A stretch of 64,000 bases of DNA from Histomonas meleagridis (GCA_020186115.1 WSYJ01000151.1:124001-188000); one strand, 5' to 3'; counted from the first letter of the stretch, positions 22,201-33,095 are shown. Numbers and translations are program-made. The notes: a model not told the origin generated them from the letters alone.

Positions 22201-25068
22201 AATCTTCAACTCCTAAATATTTAATAGATGTAATAGTAATTAAATATTCTTGTGTATTCGGATTTGGAACATATGTTTTAATATTTAATCCAACTTTAGA
22301 TATTCGTTTGTTAATATTAATTTCTTGTGAATAATAAATTTTACTTCCATCTGGTTCTTCAATAAATAACCAAAATAATTCATTATCTTGAAATTGTGAA
22401 TTTTCCCATTCAAATGGAAATCGAAGTTCAATATTAATTAAATTAATGTTTTCTTTAATAGGTTGATATTCACTATAAACTTCAACTATAGGAAAATGTT
22501 GGATTGCTTTATATATAATTTCAGTATTAATATCATTCCGTAATAATTGTTTTAATTCGTTAAATTCGATTTCTTTAAGTTCTTTAATATTATTACTAAT
22601 GTTTTCTAATTTATGAAGTGTAGGTAAATATTCTTTCTTGGTTAAAAATTGTTTTAATGGATGTTCATGTTTCTCTTGACACCACCAAAGTTGATGTTCA
22701 ACCATTTTACATAAATTTAATGAAAATTTACTTAAATAACTCCATCCACGTTCAAGTGTTAATTCAAAAATTGCATCAAAAATTCGTTCTAAATTATCTG
22801 ATAACCATGTTTGATCTAATGTTAATGATGTAGTCTTAAATTTATATCGTGAAATATATGATTGAAATAAAATATTAACTTTCCCTGAAAGTTCATCAAA
22901 TGGTGTTAATAATGGAATTAATGGTTGATAATGTTCTAATTCATAAACTTCTGATCTACGAACTAAAAGTGATTGAAAAAATTCCTGATGAAAAAATACA
23001 ATCTAAAAGTTCTTCTTCACTCATATTAATATGAAGTTTTTCATTAAAATAACAAATAGATGTAAATGGAATATAATGTAATGATGCAATTTGTCCTAAA
23101 TATGTAGGATGTAATGATTCTGTAGCTAATGATGAATGAATCATATAATTATCTGTAAGTTCATTAATACAATAATTTAAGATTTCAGTATAATGCGTTT
23201 CATCTGGATCAAGTTGATACATAAATGTATAATGTAACCATTTAAGTGCATCTTGTTTACTAGTAACGGTACCTAATGAAATTTCAGCATTTAAAAAATC
23301 TTCTAAACGTGTATGAAAATTAGATTTAATCGATTCTGCATTAATTAATGTAGTAGTATAACGTTGAAGAACTTTGTTCGTAGAAATTAAGATCCCATGA
23401 CCATCTTTATCAAATTGTGGTCGACCTGCACGTCCAAACATTTGATGAACATCTAAAATTCCAATGTTTTCATATCCACCATATTCTTGATTATAAATTT
23501 TAGTATCTTTAATGATAACTGTATGCGCTGGTAAATTAACTCCCCATGCTAATGTGGCAGTACATATTAATATTGAAAATGAATTATTTCGAAATGAATT
23601 CTCAATAAAGATTCGTTCATTTCGTGGTAATCCTGCATGATGAATCCCAACTCCTTTACTTAATATTTCTTTAACTTGCCCTTGAATATTTTTATGTTTA
23701 AGTTCTTTATTAAATACTGAATTAATAGGAATATCAAGATATTTAATAATTAATTCTGCAAATTTAATGGTTTCATTACGTGTATGAACAAATACTAAGA
23801 CTTGTTTCTTTTCTGTTATAATTCGTCGTAAAAGTTGTATCGCTATACAATCAATTTGTACTGTGTCTTTCTCGCGACCTGGTTTATAAAGTTCTTCATA
23901 AATTAATTTCTCTGATTTTGGTGTTAAATTGGTATTTTTGGCTCCAATTAATGTCATAGCAAGTGGAACTGGGCGAAATTCTGGGCCAAAGATATATAAA
24001 CCATTTTTATTAACATGTAAAAAATTAGCAACATCTTGATAATTAGGAAGTGTGGCTGATAAACCAATAATTCGAATGATTTTTTGCGTTTGTTCAACTT
24101 GGCGTAATGTTCGTGCTACAAGTGCTTCAATAACTGGTCCACGTTCATCTTGAAGTAAATGAATTTCATCAATAATTAATAATTTAATACGCATAGATAA
24201 TGTCCCTTCGCCACTACGTCGTGTAGCAACATCCCATTTCTCTGAGTAGCAACAAGAATTTGCGTACGCTCTAATTCAAAACTTGACATATGTGTATCAC
24301 CTGTATATTCTTTAACATTAATTTTTAAGATGTTGTAATGATGTAGAAAGTTTATGTGTAATTTCAGTAGCTAACGCTTTCATAGGTGTAAGATATACAA
24401 TTAAAAATTTGGAATTATTAGAAATGGTTGGCAATGAATGTTTATGTTCGATTAAATGTTTCTTGATCTCATTAATAATACAAAGTAACGCAACATTAGT
24501 TTTACCACTTCCTGTCGGCGCACAAATTAATAAATTCTCATTACTTTGTGTGGATTTATAAACAATGCTTTGAATATCATTTAATGTTTCACACCCTAAA
24601 AAACATTTACGACTCCATACTGGTAATTCTTGAATAGGAATATGTGAAATATTTGGTCGCTGTAATTTGGTCGCTTCAACTGTATACCAAGTGCCATTAA
24701 CTGTCTCACTATGAATATAACGTGACTTTTCTGATAATGGTGAATGATATTTGTTCTCTTTTTTCTTTTTTCTTCTTCTTGTTCTTGTTTTCGTTGTTCA
24801 TCTTCTTTTCTTTCTTTTGTTCAGTTTGGTGTTTTAACGAATATATAATATTTTCACGATATTTTAATAATGTTTCAATAACATGAAATGATTTTTCTCC
24901 TAAAAGTTCATAAATTGGATATTGTAATGTTTCGTTACTTTCGCTCGAAATTAAAAGTTCCTTCAATTTTTCTTTCTTATTTTCAACTTCTTCTTTGCTA
25001 ATACAACTTGAAATAACATTAGATAACCATGTTTCAATGTTAGAATTTTTCCAGGGAACTGAACTCAT
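19275..25068 (-). pseudogene. SLH1: ASCC3/Slh1-like tandem-cassette helicase, frame-broken copy 2
   Basis: Same gene as 6534-12334, starting MSSVPWKNSN at 25068. Here the frame is kept at sites where copy 1 is broken (for example T6 not T7 near 24600, A5 not A6 near 22170, T5 not T6 near 21480). It is lost elsewhere: near 24815 and 24765 (acidic low-complexity segment), 24333 (A5 for A4), 24242 (one C missing in the TPEKWD motif), 22978 (T6 for T5), 21768 (GCC replaced by an A-run), 20740, 20545 and 19741. Between the two copies every break compared in the helicase body is covered by an intact version. If the breaks are technical, the cell has two full-length helicases; if real, both are dead or one functional copy lies elsewhere. 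Confidence 0.75.
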
Positions 25069-25275
25069 GTTGAAGATTTTTAGGTAGAAAAGTGACACAA
25101 CTCGAACATAGATGTAAATCATTCAAATAATTTATAGTCAAATTTTTTCTCTTTGTTTTTCCCTTAGCAATAATAATTTATTTTTTAATGTAACATAATT
25201 CAAATTGTATTACTTTTAATCCACAAACAAAAAATTTATCACTCAAACATAAACAAATTCAAACATTTAATCAAA

Positions 25276-26301
25276 CTAACAATTATTTTCTTGCATTTGG
25301 ATCCGCATTTCCTTTTGTCTTATCATAATTTTATACAATTGATATCGAAAACATCTTCTTAATTTCGGCGATGAAGCGAGCATTGCGTCATTTTCCACAA
25401 GCGCATTTACATCATCCACTGTTACCAAAGGAGACTGTTCTCTATGTAATGTCATTTCGTCCAATCTCATCAAATTTGGCGTTTGTCCTTCTTCGTTTTC
25501 TTCCACGAGAGATATTATCGATTCTCGATTTCTCTCTGGCGCTTTAGATGCAATTCCTTCAAGTGCCTCATTACGAAGTTCATGAATTGCGATGTCTTCA
25601 TTCTTTACTAAATTTGTTGGAAATTTATTTCGTTCGAGAATGATACGTTCGGCTTCAAGTAGTGAAAATCGAGCTCGAGGTACATCAACAATTTGTCGTT
25701 CTGGTGGAAATAATTGACATTGCCGTTGTTTGGAATACCAAACAACTTCTTTTGTTACATATGTCATTCGTATTTTAAGAGCTGTAGCTAATTGCATTAT
25801 TGCTCCATCAGTAAATCGAAGTGCTACACCATTAAATTTGCTAATAAATTGGCGTTGTAAAGATTTTTGTCTGTCTATAAATGAATGGCTTAGTTTACAA
25901 TTATTTATATGATGTTCAATTGGAAGTGATCGGATTATTACATCAGCTTTGGGTGGCGGTGCTTTTGGTGGCTTAGGTAGTTGTTGAGCTTGCTGTGGTG
26001 GGGTAAATTGAACATTGGGTTGATTAATTAAGTGTCCGGGTTGTTTCTGTTGAGGATGAATTTGTTGATTCATTAATTGAGGATTTGAATAATGTCCCAT
26101 GTAGCCAGGATATTGTGGTGGAGGTCCACCTTGTTGATAACCTGGTGGAATTGTTGGCATTAACATTGGATTTTGTTGTCCCATTGGAACTGGATTCATT
26201 GGGATAGGTTGTTGAGGGCCAATTCTTGGTTGATAATTCGGTGCTTTTTCTCCATAATTCGGTGGGAGACCATTGTTATTCATATTTCCATGCGTTTGCA
26301 T
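25276..26301 (-). CDS. TAF4: TAF4-like TFIID subunit (tentative)
   Basis: The 341-residue product starts at the ATG 26299-26301 (MQTHGNMNNNG). A longer form would run into the divergent neighbour and needs a non-ATG start. Residues 1-115 are Pro/Gln/Met-rich, as in the N-terminal half of TAF4. Residues about 154-194 (FTDGAIMQLATALKIRMTYV, then SKQR) resemble the TAF4 histone-fold helix D-V..LI..A...RL..L+EK...++.R. Near the C-terminus VTVDDVNALVEND, then LRRCFRYQLYKIM, echo the conserved TAF4 C-terminal motif (N+RDLIF.LE.......LLYK). TAF4 pairs with TAF12 and anchors TFIID. The head-to-head TAF5-like neighbour 59 bp away supports the call. Without a profile search it remains a proposal. Confidence 0.5.
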   Translation of the reverse strand: MQTHGNMNNNGLPPNYGEKAPNYQPRIGPQQPIPMNPVPMGQQNPMLMPTIPPGYQQGGPPPQYPGYMGHYSNPQLMNQQIHPQQKQPGHLINQPNVQFTPPQQAQQLPKPPKAPPPKADVIIRSLPIEHHINNCKLSHSFIDRQKSLQRQFISKFNGVALRFTDGAIMQLATALKIRMTYVTKEVVWYSKQRQCQLFPPERQIVDVPRARFSLLEAERIILERNKFPTNLVKNEDIAIHELRNEALEGIASKAPERNRESIISLVEENEEGQTPNLMRLDEMTLHREQSPLVTVDDVNALVENDAMLASSPKLRRCFRYQLYKIMIRQKEMRIQMQENNC

Positions 26302-26360
26302 GTTTTTTGCCGATACAAGCCGCAAATAATAACGGTTTTGACCATGTGAAGAAAAGCTGC

Positions 26361-27815
26361 ATGAACCAAAAAAAAGCTGAAGAAGAAGTAAAAAAAATTT
26401 GTAATTCATTCATCCAAAAATTTAAATATAATGACCAAGTGCAACCTCATGGGATAACATATGAAGAACTTCTTCAATCCACTTCTTTTATAGAATCTTT
26501 CCCATTGACCTTTTCATTGGCCGCCGGTATTGGTATTAATAAGTCTCTTTCTTCTTCATTTGAAAGCTTTGCTCTTTATTCACAAAAAAATAAAGATTCA
26601 TCAATCTTTCGTAAATGTCTTTTTCCACTTTTTTGTATGATAATAATAGAATACAAGAAAAATGGTAAAGAACACGAGTGTGATGAATTTATTCAAGATT
26701 GTCTTCATCTTATTCCGGATGATAATAAAGATGAAATAAATAAATTCTTAAATGATGAAGCTTATTACAAAGAACTATCATCTCTTTTCGAAACGCATCA
26801 TTACATTATCCCTGCCACCGAAGATGAAGCTGATATGCTTAATCAATATTTACATCAACCATTAAATTCCAAACTCCTTAATATTATTACCGAGACTGTC
26901 ATTCTTATACCAATATATGAAGAAGTTCCATCACATCCTATACATCCCAAATTCAATCTTGAGACACCATTTTCATCGATGAACATTGTTAAATCACGAA
27001 TTCCTTCAGCACGTTTTGTATTTTCTCCACCTAATTACTCATCTGTTTTTTCATGTCTTATTGACAGTAGCATTGTACAAATTCATACCGACACAGAAAA
27101 AGTTACGAAATTATATTATCATTCATCCGAAGTCACAACAATGTCAATATCAAACAAAAACACAATTCTTCTTACGTCAGATATCATAGGCACAATTAAG
27201 TTATGGAGTTCAAATGCTCTTGTTACTGTTCCTCCAATACATTCACCTTCTTGGTGTTCCTCATTTGCTCCTCAAGGAGGAATTTTTTGTATTGGTTCTG
27301 ATGATGGAATTGTTCGCTTATATGACACTCCACATCAAAAGCTTCGACGCGTTTTAGTTGGTCATAGCGAACCTGTTCTTGCTGTAGGATTTCATCCGAA
27401 TTGTTCTTTGGTGGCATCTACATCAAGAGATTTGACAACAAGAATTTGGGACCTCAGAGAAGCAGAAAGTGTTCGTTTATTCATTTGCGAAAATAAAGTG
27501 AATAATTATGTTTTGGCATTATCAAGTGACGGCCAATATTTGGCTGTTTGGGATCAAAAACTTTATGTTAATGACATAGGAAGTGGGAAAACTTTGTTTT
27601 CAGTTCAAACTTATACAAACCATATTGTAAATATGAAGTTTTCAATGGATTCAAGATATATATATATGATGTCATTAGATGGAAGATTACTTTGTTGTAA
27701 TGTGATCGGTGATTCACATGCAATATTCCAAATATTTGATGTGGGTGAAAAGACAATCGCTTGTGAATTCCTCAAATCAAATGAGGTTCATGTTTTTACA
27801 TCATCAGATTTTTAA
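26361..27815 (+). CDS. TAF5-like protein, second copy in window
   Basis: The 484-residue product starts MNQKKAEEEVKK at 26361. Residues about 65-185 look like the TAF5 NTD2 helical domain: KCLFPLFCMIIIEYKKNGKE, then DEFIQDCLHLI, with later DEADMLNQYLHQPL. From about 220 on there are WD40 blades. The best are VLVGHSEPVLAVGFHPNCSL, then TSRDLTTRIWDLREAESVRL, which track the TAF5 blade GH...V....FHPN..Y+A+.S.D.T.R+WD. Several blades are degenerate and the propeller seems incomplete or diverged. Together with the gene at 1-1170 it implies TAF5 duplication. It could be a TFIID or SAGA variant. The divergent TAF4-like gene shares the 59-bp promoter, which contains TAACGGTTTTGACC. Confidence 0.62.
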   Translation: MNQKKAEEEVKKICNSFIQKFKYNDQVQPHGITYEELLQSTSFIESFPLTFSLAAGIGINKSLSSSFESFALYSQKNKDSSIFRKCLFPLFCMIIIEYKKNGKEHECDEFIQDCLHLIPDDNKDEINKFLNDEAYYKELSSLFETHHYIIPATEDEADMLNQYLHQPLNSKLLNIITETVILIPIYEEVPSHPIHPKFNLETPFSSMNIVKSRIPSARFVFSPPNYSSVFSCLIDSSIVQIHTDTEKVTKLYYHSSEVTTMSISNKNTILLTSDIIGTIKLWSSNALVTVPPIHSPSWCSSFAPQGGIFCIGSDDGIVRLYDTPHQKLRRVLVGHSEPVLAVGFHPNCSLVASTSRDLTTRIWDLREAESVRLFICENKVNNYVLALSSDGQYLAVWDQKLYVNDIGSGKTLFSVQTYTNHIVNMKFSMDSRYIYMMSLDGRLLCCNVIGDSHAIFQIFDVGEKTIACEFLKSNEVHVFTSSDF

Positions 27816-27985
27816 TATATTTTTTTTTTTTCTATCATTATAAAATGGATTATAAACCAATTTTTTTTTTTGATCGCTAAATTGTTTTGGTTCTTAAATT
27901 GAATGAGCTATAGAAAAATTATCCACAAAAATTTTCATTATCGGAGATAAAGTGTTCAAAAATTGAAAGAGTTAAGATCGTCGTT

Positions 27986-27998
27986 AAAAAGTGTCAGG
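27986..27998 (+). promoter_or_regulatory. Extended initiator-like motif before the BspA gene
   Basis: AAAAAGTGTCAGG lies 13 bp before the ATG at 28011 and shares the AAAAAGTGNCA core seen before four other starts in this window. Confidence 0.4.
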
Positions 27999-28010
27999 AA
28001 CCACCATTGA

Positions 28011-30962
28011 ATGATTTTCCTTTTCATATTATTCCAATTTTCATTTTCTCAAGTTACTGTCTACGTAAACCAAATTGGATCCACAGGCGATAATCTTCAG
28101 GTTGCAATTTCGAATTCAGGAATCTCATCAAACGAAGTCAAAAATTTAGTGATTTCCTCTGGTTCCATAACTACTAATGACTTTATAAGCTTTACAGAAA
28201 AATATCCCAATGTTATCATTTTTGAGATTGAGGCAGATACTACAATTCCAAATATTCTTTTTCCAGAATCAGCATTTGCAAATCATCCAAGTCTTAGTGA
28301 GGTGCGTATTAAATCAAATGAAAAAGTTCAAATTTGTAATGCAGCATTTTATAATTGTTCAAATTTAACATTAATTGAAATTGATAGCCTAACAGAAATT
28401 GGAGATGAATCATTTAGCTATTGTAGCTCACTTTTGAGTGTCTCATTTCCTTATGTTACAACAATAGGAAATTCATCTTTTTTAAATTGTACAAAATTAT
28501 CAAGTGCTCAATTTCCTTTATTAAAGGAAATTCCTCGGAGGTCATTTTTCAATTGTATTAGCCTTATTGAAATTAACTTTATTAATGTCGAAATTATAGG
28601 TATTGAAGCCTTAGCCAATACAAATATTTTCAATGTTGAACTTGAAAATGTCAAACACATATCACATAATTCATTTCGCGATTGTAATAACTTAGACCGA
28701 CTTGTTTTAAATTCTCTTCTTCAACTCCCACAATCGATGATTATTCCTGATTCACTTCGTGTAGCCGAGTTTGGGGCGGCCCAAAATTTCTCAGGGCGCA
28801 CTTTTTCTGATAACCGCCACGTCAAACACGTCAGTTTTTCATCGGTTACTGAAGTTGAATCATATTCGTTTTCCAATTGCATAGCTCTTCAAACTGTTTC
28901 ATTACCGTCTGCTCTAGTTATAGGTAATAATGCTTTTGATACGTGTACATATTTAATCTATCTTGAACTTCCTAAAGTTGAAGTCATTAAGAGCTCTGCA
29001 TTTTTTTCATGTATTTCACTTGATTATATCTATTTAACTAGTGTTAGTATCATCGACAATTATGCATTTTGTTATTGTATTGGTATCCAGAAGCTTGATA
29101 TTGTTAATGCCAAATATCTTGGCGATAATCTCTTTGAAGATTGTTACGAGTTAAAAGAAATATATTTCCGTAACTTAACCAATGTTACATCAAGTACATT
29201 TGCTCAAAGTTGTTTCAAATATATCGAAATTTATGGCCTAAAAATACTTCCCAATAATTTATTCATGGACATATCAACGCTTAAATTCGTTAAAATCTTC
29301 GACGCGACAATGATCAGCGAAAGTTGTTTCAGTCGCTGTTATTCATTAATCGACATATCAATGCCGAATGTCGAAAAAATATCGATATTTGGATTCGATG
29401 CATGTACGTCAGTATATTTCCCGACGCAAAGTTGGGAAAAATTAACATTTTGTGATAGCCGCGCTTTCAAAGAGTGTACAAACTTTACGAACATTAACTT
29501 CCCGAACGTCATCGAGTTGGGTGAAAGTGTTTTCGATGGGATACAAATCGAAAGTATTTATATCCCAAAACTTGAAATAGTTGGAGATAATTTTTTAACA
29601 AAGATTAATATTTCATTCGACAAAAACACATTCATTAACTTAAGACAAGTAGGAACTTCTTCTTTTTCGTTAAATTATCTCCTTGAAGAAATTAATCTTC
29701 CAAACCTTTCTATCGGTAGTTCTTCAATGTTTTATGGCTGTGTAAACCTTAAAAAAGTTTACATGCCAAAACTGACAACGATACCTTCTCGAGCTTTTTC
29801 AGGCTGCCTTTCTTTAGAATTATTTGAATCAAAAACCGTCGAGGCTATTGAAAATTCGGCCTTTTCTGGCTGTGTTAACTTACAGAAAATTGACTGCCCT
29901 TCAGTTACGTCACTTTCATCATCGGCTTTTTCTGATTGCGGGTTGTTAAAAGAAATAAGTTCAATGCAATTGACAGCTATACCAAGTTCGGCCTTTGAAA
30001 ATTGTGTGGGCTTAACAAATTTGAATTTCGGTGGATCAAAACTTGTTCAAATTGGAAGTAATGCATTCAAAAACTGCACTGGTCTTGTAAGTATATCAAT
30101 CCCAAGTGTTCATGATTTATCCGAATATTGTTTCCAAGACTGCACATCTTTAGAAAGAGTTAATTTTACTAATGCCACACTTCTTGGAGTCGGAAGTTTC
30201 CAAAAATGTATCAATTTGATTAATGTCACATTTGGCGGAACAGTTACAGAAATTCCTAACAATTGTTTTGAAGATTGTCATTTACTTTCTAGCGTTGATT
30301 TCCCATATGTTATATATATTAATATGCGTTCTTTTTATAATTGTTATTCCCTTAAGCACATTAACTTCCCTCAGGATGGCCACATTTATAATGAATCATT
30401 TGCATATTGTCGCTCACTTGAAGAAGTATCATTTCCAAATCTTGGAGTGATTAATGGCGAGAAAGTATTCTATGGCTGTACAAGTCTAAGGACAATCAGT
30501 TTCCCGAAACTTTTCAGTGTTACATTTGATTCGTTATATTTGTTTGGATCATGTCCATCACTCCAAAGGATCGATCTTAACTCCACAGAGCCGCAAGAGT
30601 TCAATAATATATTCCTCAACTCAAGTGGCGTTGGAACCATAAATGTTAATGGACAAAATGTGTTCAATGTAACACTTTGTCTTCCATACACATCCGATTA
30701 TATTCGTTACGCTGGAAATGATACAGTATGGAAGCAACTGAGCGCAACTGTGCCAAGCGATTATTGGGACGTCTGTCTAAACACGTTGGATAAGCCAGAC
30801 AAGAAGAAGAAAAGCGTCGGAGAAATTGTCGGATATGTACTTGCAAGCGTGGCGGGAACTGCAATTCTGGTGATGCTGATCTTGCTGATCATTAATTACA
30901 TTAAGAATAAGAAGGCACGAGAAAAGGCAATTTACTTGGCTCTGTCGGCAATCGACGAATAA
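28011..30962 (+). CDS. BspA-type leucine-rich-repeat surface protein
   Basis: The 983-residue product has a signal peptide (MIFLFILFQFSFS). About 35 leucine-rich repeats follow, of the treponema/trichomonad BspA kind (for example IGNNAFDTCTYLIYLELPKV, IPSRAFSGCLSLELFE, IGSNAFKNCTGLVSISIPSV). Near the C-terminus are a membrane helix (about 939-964, VLASVAGTAILVMLILLIIN) and a 19-residue basic tail. TvBspA-like proteins are the largest trichomonad surface family and include adhesion candidates. The repeat register is intact from end to end, with no internal stop, so it is likely expressed. A decayed fragment of another member is at 1546-1716. Confidence 0.93.
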   Translation: MIFLFILFQFSFSQVTVYVNQIGSTGDNLQVAISNSGISSNEVKNLVISSGSITTNDFISFTEKYPNVIIFEIEADTTIPNILFPESAFANHPSLSEVRIKSNEKVQICNAAFYNCSNLTLIEIDSLTEIGDESFSYCSSLLSVSFPYVTTIGNSSFLNCTKLSSAQFPLLKEIPRRSFFNCISLIEINFINVEIIGIEALANTNIFNVELENVKHISHNSFRDCNNLDRLVLNSLLQLPQSMIIPDSLRVAEFGAAQNFSGRTFSDNRHVKHVSFSSVTEVESYSFSNCIALQTVSLPSALVIGNNAFDTCTYLIYLELPKVEVIKSSAFFSCISLDYIYLTSVSIIDNYAFCYCIGIQKLDIVNAKYLGDNLFEDCYELKEIYFRNLTNVTSSTFAQSCFKYIEIYGLKILPNNLFMDISTLKFVKIFDATMISESCFSRCYSLIDISMPNVEKISIFGFDACTSVYFPTQSWEKLTFCDSRAFKECTNFTNINFPNVIELGESVFDGIQIESIYIPKLEIVGDNFLTKINISFDKNTFINLRQVGTSSFSLNYLLEEINLPNLSIGSSSMFYGCVNLKKVYMPKLTTIPSRAFSGCLSLELFESKTVEAIENSAFSGCVNLQKIDCPSVTSLSSSAFSDCGLLKEISSMQLTAIPSSAFENCVGLTNLNFGGSKLVQIGSNAFKNCTGLVSISIPSVHDLSEYCFQDCTSLERVNFTNATLLGVGSFQKCINLINVTFGGTVTEIPNNCFEDCHLLSSVDFPYVIYINMRSFYNCYSLKHINFPQDGHIYNESFAYCRSLEEVSFPNLGVINGEKVFYGCTSLRTISFPKLFSVTFDSLYLFGSCPSLQRIDLNSTEPQEFNNIFLNSSGVGTINVNGQNVFNVTLCLPYTSDYIRYAGNDTVWKQLSATVPSDYWDVCLNTLDKPDKKKKSVGEIVGYVLASVAGTAILVMLILLIINYIKNKKAREKAIYLALSAIDE

Positions 30963-31558
30963 TTTCATGGAAATTAATTTTATGAGTAAAATATTGTATA
31001 ATGGAAAAGACTTCGCTATGTGAAAAAAATTGGAAATTGTGCTTTAAGCTGAAATGTTTGGTGTTGATGTTGCTGATTTGGAATGTTTTTATGTTCATGG
31101 GAAATTGAAACATATCAGAATCACTTAATATTACTGGAAACAAAATATTTCATTGTGTGATCATAAGGAATGTTCATGCTTGATTATATTTCCTTGGTAT
31201 AATTTTTCATTTTGAGCAGGTATTTATCAGGAAGTTAAGTTTCAAAATGATAAGATTTTTGCGAGGGCCGAAGGCACGAACAATTTTGATCGTCATACAT
31301 TGAAAAAGTGAAGCTTTACTCGAGCACGTGCTCATTGAGGTTCAATAATACCTTCTTAAAAAAGATTCAATACTTTATACCGAAATTGAATAATTTCTAA
31401 TGTTTTCTGTCCATAACAGACTGAAAATAATAAGGTGTACTCAATAGATTTCCATTAGACTTTAAGAGTAAATAATACTATGAATAGTAAAGAATTTTTT
31501 GTTGTTATGAATTTTTCATCATTTTTTTCACAAAAATTATCATCAAATTATATGAAAA
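30963..31558. other. Intergenic with a GC-richer island
   Basis: Mostly AT-rich, with no coding frame of protein-like character. Positions about 31255-31350 are distinctly richer in G and C and contain GAGCACGTGCTC (perfect 12-bp palindrome, 31322-31333) and GCGAGGGCCGAAGGCACG. This could be a small non-coding RNA or a decayed gene; no family could be assigned. Confidence 0.35.
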
Positions 31559-33095
31559 TCAGACAATGAAATATAAAATTATTAAAATAAATATTAAATA
31601 AAACAAATAAATATCTTTAGCATTAATATCAATTCCTTCTTGTTTAAGAAGTAATTTAACTATTTCTGTACGACCATTTTCAGATGCTTTCATAAGTGAT
31701 GTTTCAAATATTTTAAATAATTTCCAAATATTATTTTGAAATATAAAATTATTAAAATAAATTTTAAATAAAGCAAATAAAAATTTTTAGTATTAATATC
31801 AATTCCTTTTTGTTCAAGAAGTAATTTAACTATTTCTGTATAACCATTTTTTGAAGCATTTGTTAGTGCTAAAAATATTTAAAAAAAAATTTAAAATTTT
31901 TTATGAAACAATAAAATATTTTAATAAAAATCAAATGAAATAAGCAAACAATCTTGCTAAAATCAATGTATCTATTGTTAATTAAATAGTTATAAAGTTC
32001 CACATTTCCAGAAAAACCCGAAATTTTCAAAAAATCAATAGGAATATGATTATTTTCGAGAAAATATTGAGTAATATATAAATTCCCTGTTATGATTGAA
32101 GCAATGAGAATATTTTCATTTATTTTCATTCCTTCTTTAAGTAAAAATGATAAAAGTTCATAATTATCATGTACAACACATTTTGCTCCTAATTCTTCTA
32201 AATTCTTAATTTCTTTTAACTTGTTATCATAAAAATATTTAAAGATATCATTTCGATGAAATTCTATTGCTGCTTCATATGCACCTTCAAATGTTGAATG
32301 ATTTTGTTCACATAAATGAATTATTTCTTCATTTCCACCTGCAACTGCATATTTACCTGTGTTTTCTACATTTGCTCCATTCATAAGTAAATATTTAAAA
32401 CATTTAATTGAAGAAAAAAATGCTGCATAATCAATTAATGTAACATTTTTATGATTAATAAATGAATATCTTTCATAAAGTGATTTTGGAATTGTTTGAT
32501 TAAAATCGAAGTTTGTTTCTGATGATATTTCTTGAAATTTTTCTATTTCATCATTCCGAATTATTTTCGCAATTTCATTCTGATTTATTCCTTCTTTAAC
32601 ATATTTCTGATGAAGTTCCCAATTATTCGCTTTAAGTTTTTCAAGGTTTTTGGAGAAATATTCAGAAAATTGATAACGATAGTTTAAAACGAAATGTGCT
32701 TTAAAATGTGAAAAATATAAATTTTTCATATTTATAGTAATCGATGAGTTAATTAAACCTTTTTCTATCAACTTTCCGATAAGATAATTAGATTCTTGTG
32801 AGTTATTTTTCAGAAGTAATTGAGAAAAGACGTCAATTATTTTAACTTGATTTTTATTTTCATCTCGTTCAATTAAATTCAAAAACTCAATAATTATATC
32901 TAAATTTTTCAGTCTTGTTACAAACAAAGTGTAAATGAAACGGCAGATGATCAAGTTGAATGAATACGTTCGTGAATTATCATAAAATTCTCGTAATGAA
33001 GAAACAGATGTATCAAGTTTGTTTGTATTTATGTTATAAATTATTTCTGTAAGTGCAATTAAGTCTGGAAAGGAATTTATCTTTGATGTGCTCAT
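31559..33095 (-). CDS. DUF3447/ankyrin-repeat protein, locus C (spacer-interrupted)
   Basis: The start MSTSKINSFPDL at 33095 aligns best with the other two loci. The N-terminal 360 residues are the all-helical DUF3447-type region with WELHQKYVKEGINQNEIAKI and NVTLIDYAAFFSSIKCFKYL, then degenerate ankyrins. The contiguous frame ends at 31869 inside a spacer. Two further ankyrin blocks follow out of frame: LALTNASKNGYTEIVKLLLE (about 31780-31865) and ETSLMKASENGRTEIVKLLL (about 31612-31700). The last block reads into a spacer-like tail and stops at 31559-31561. The distance from the Lys codon to the next block is 80 nt and 83 nt, both 2 mod 3. Function is probably protein binding; trichomonads have hundreds of such genes. 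Whether the blocks are joined in mRNA is the open question. Confidence 0.6.

Larger units (their letters stand above)
16829..25131. repeat. Right arm of the giant inverted repeat
   Basis: Reverse complement of 6474-13775. It is about 1 kb longer, mainly because the CAP gene here contains the expanded E/K/Q repeat (about 17978-18852) and a different membrane segment. Confidence 0.85.

Noticed and set aside
31322-31333. GAGCACGTGCTC as an E-box regulatory site
   Set aside because: A single 12-bp palindrome without a nearby oriented start is not enough; kept only as part of the GC-rich island.
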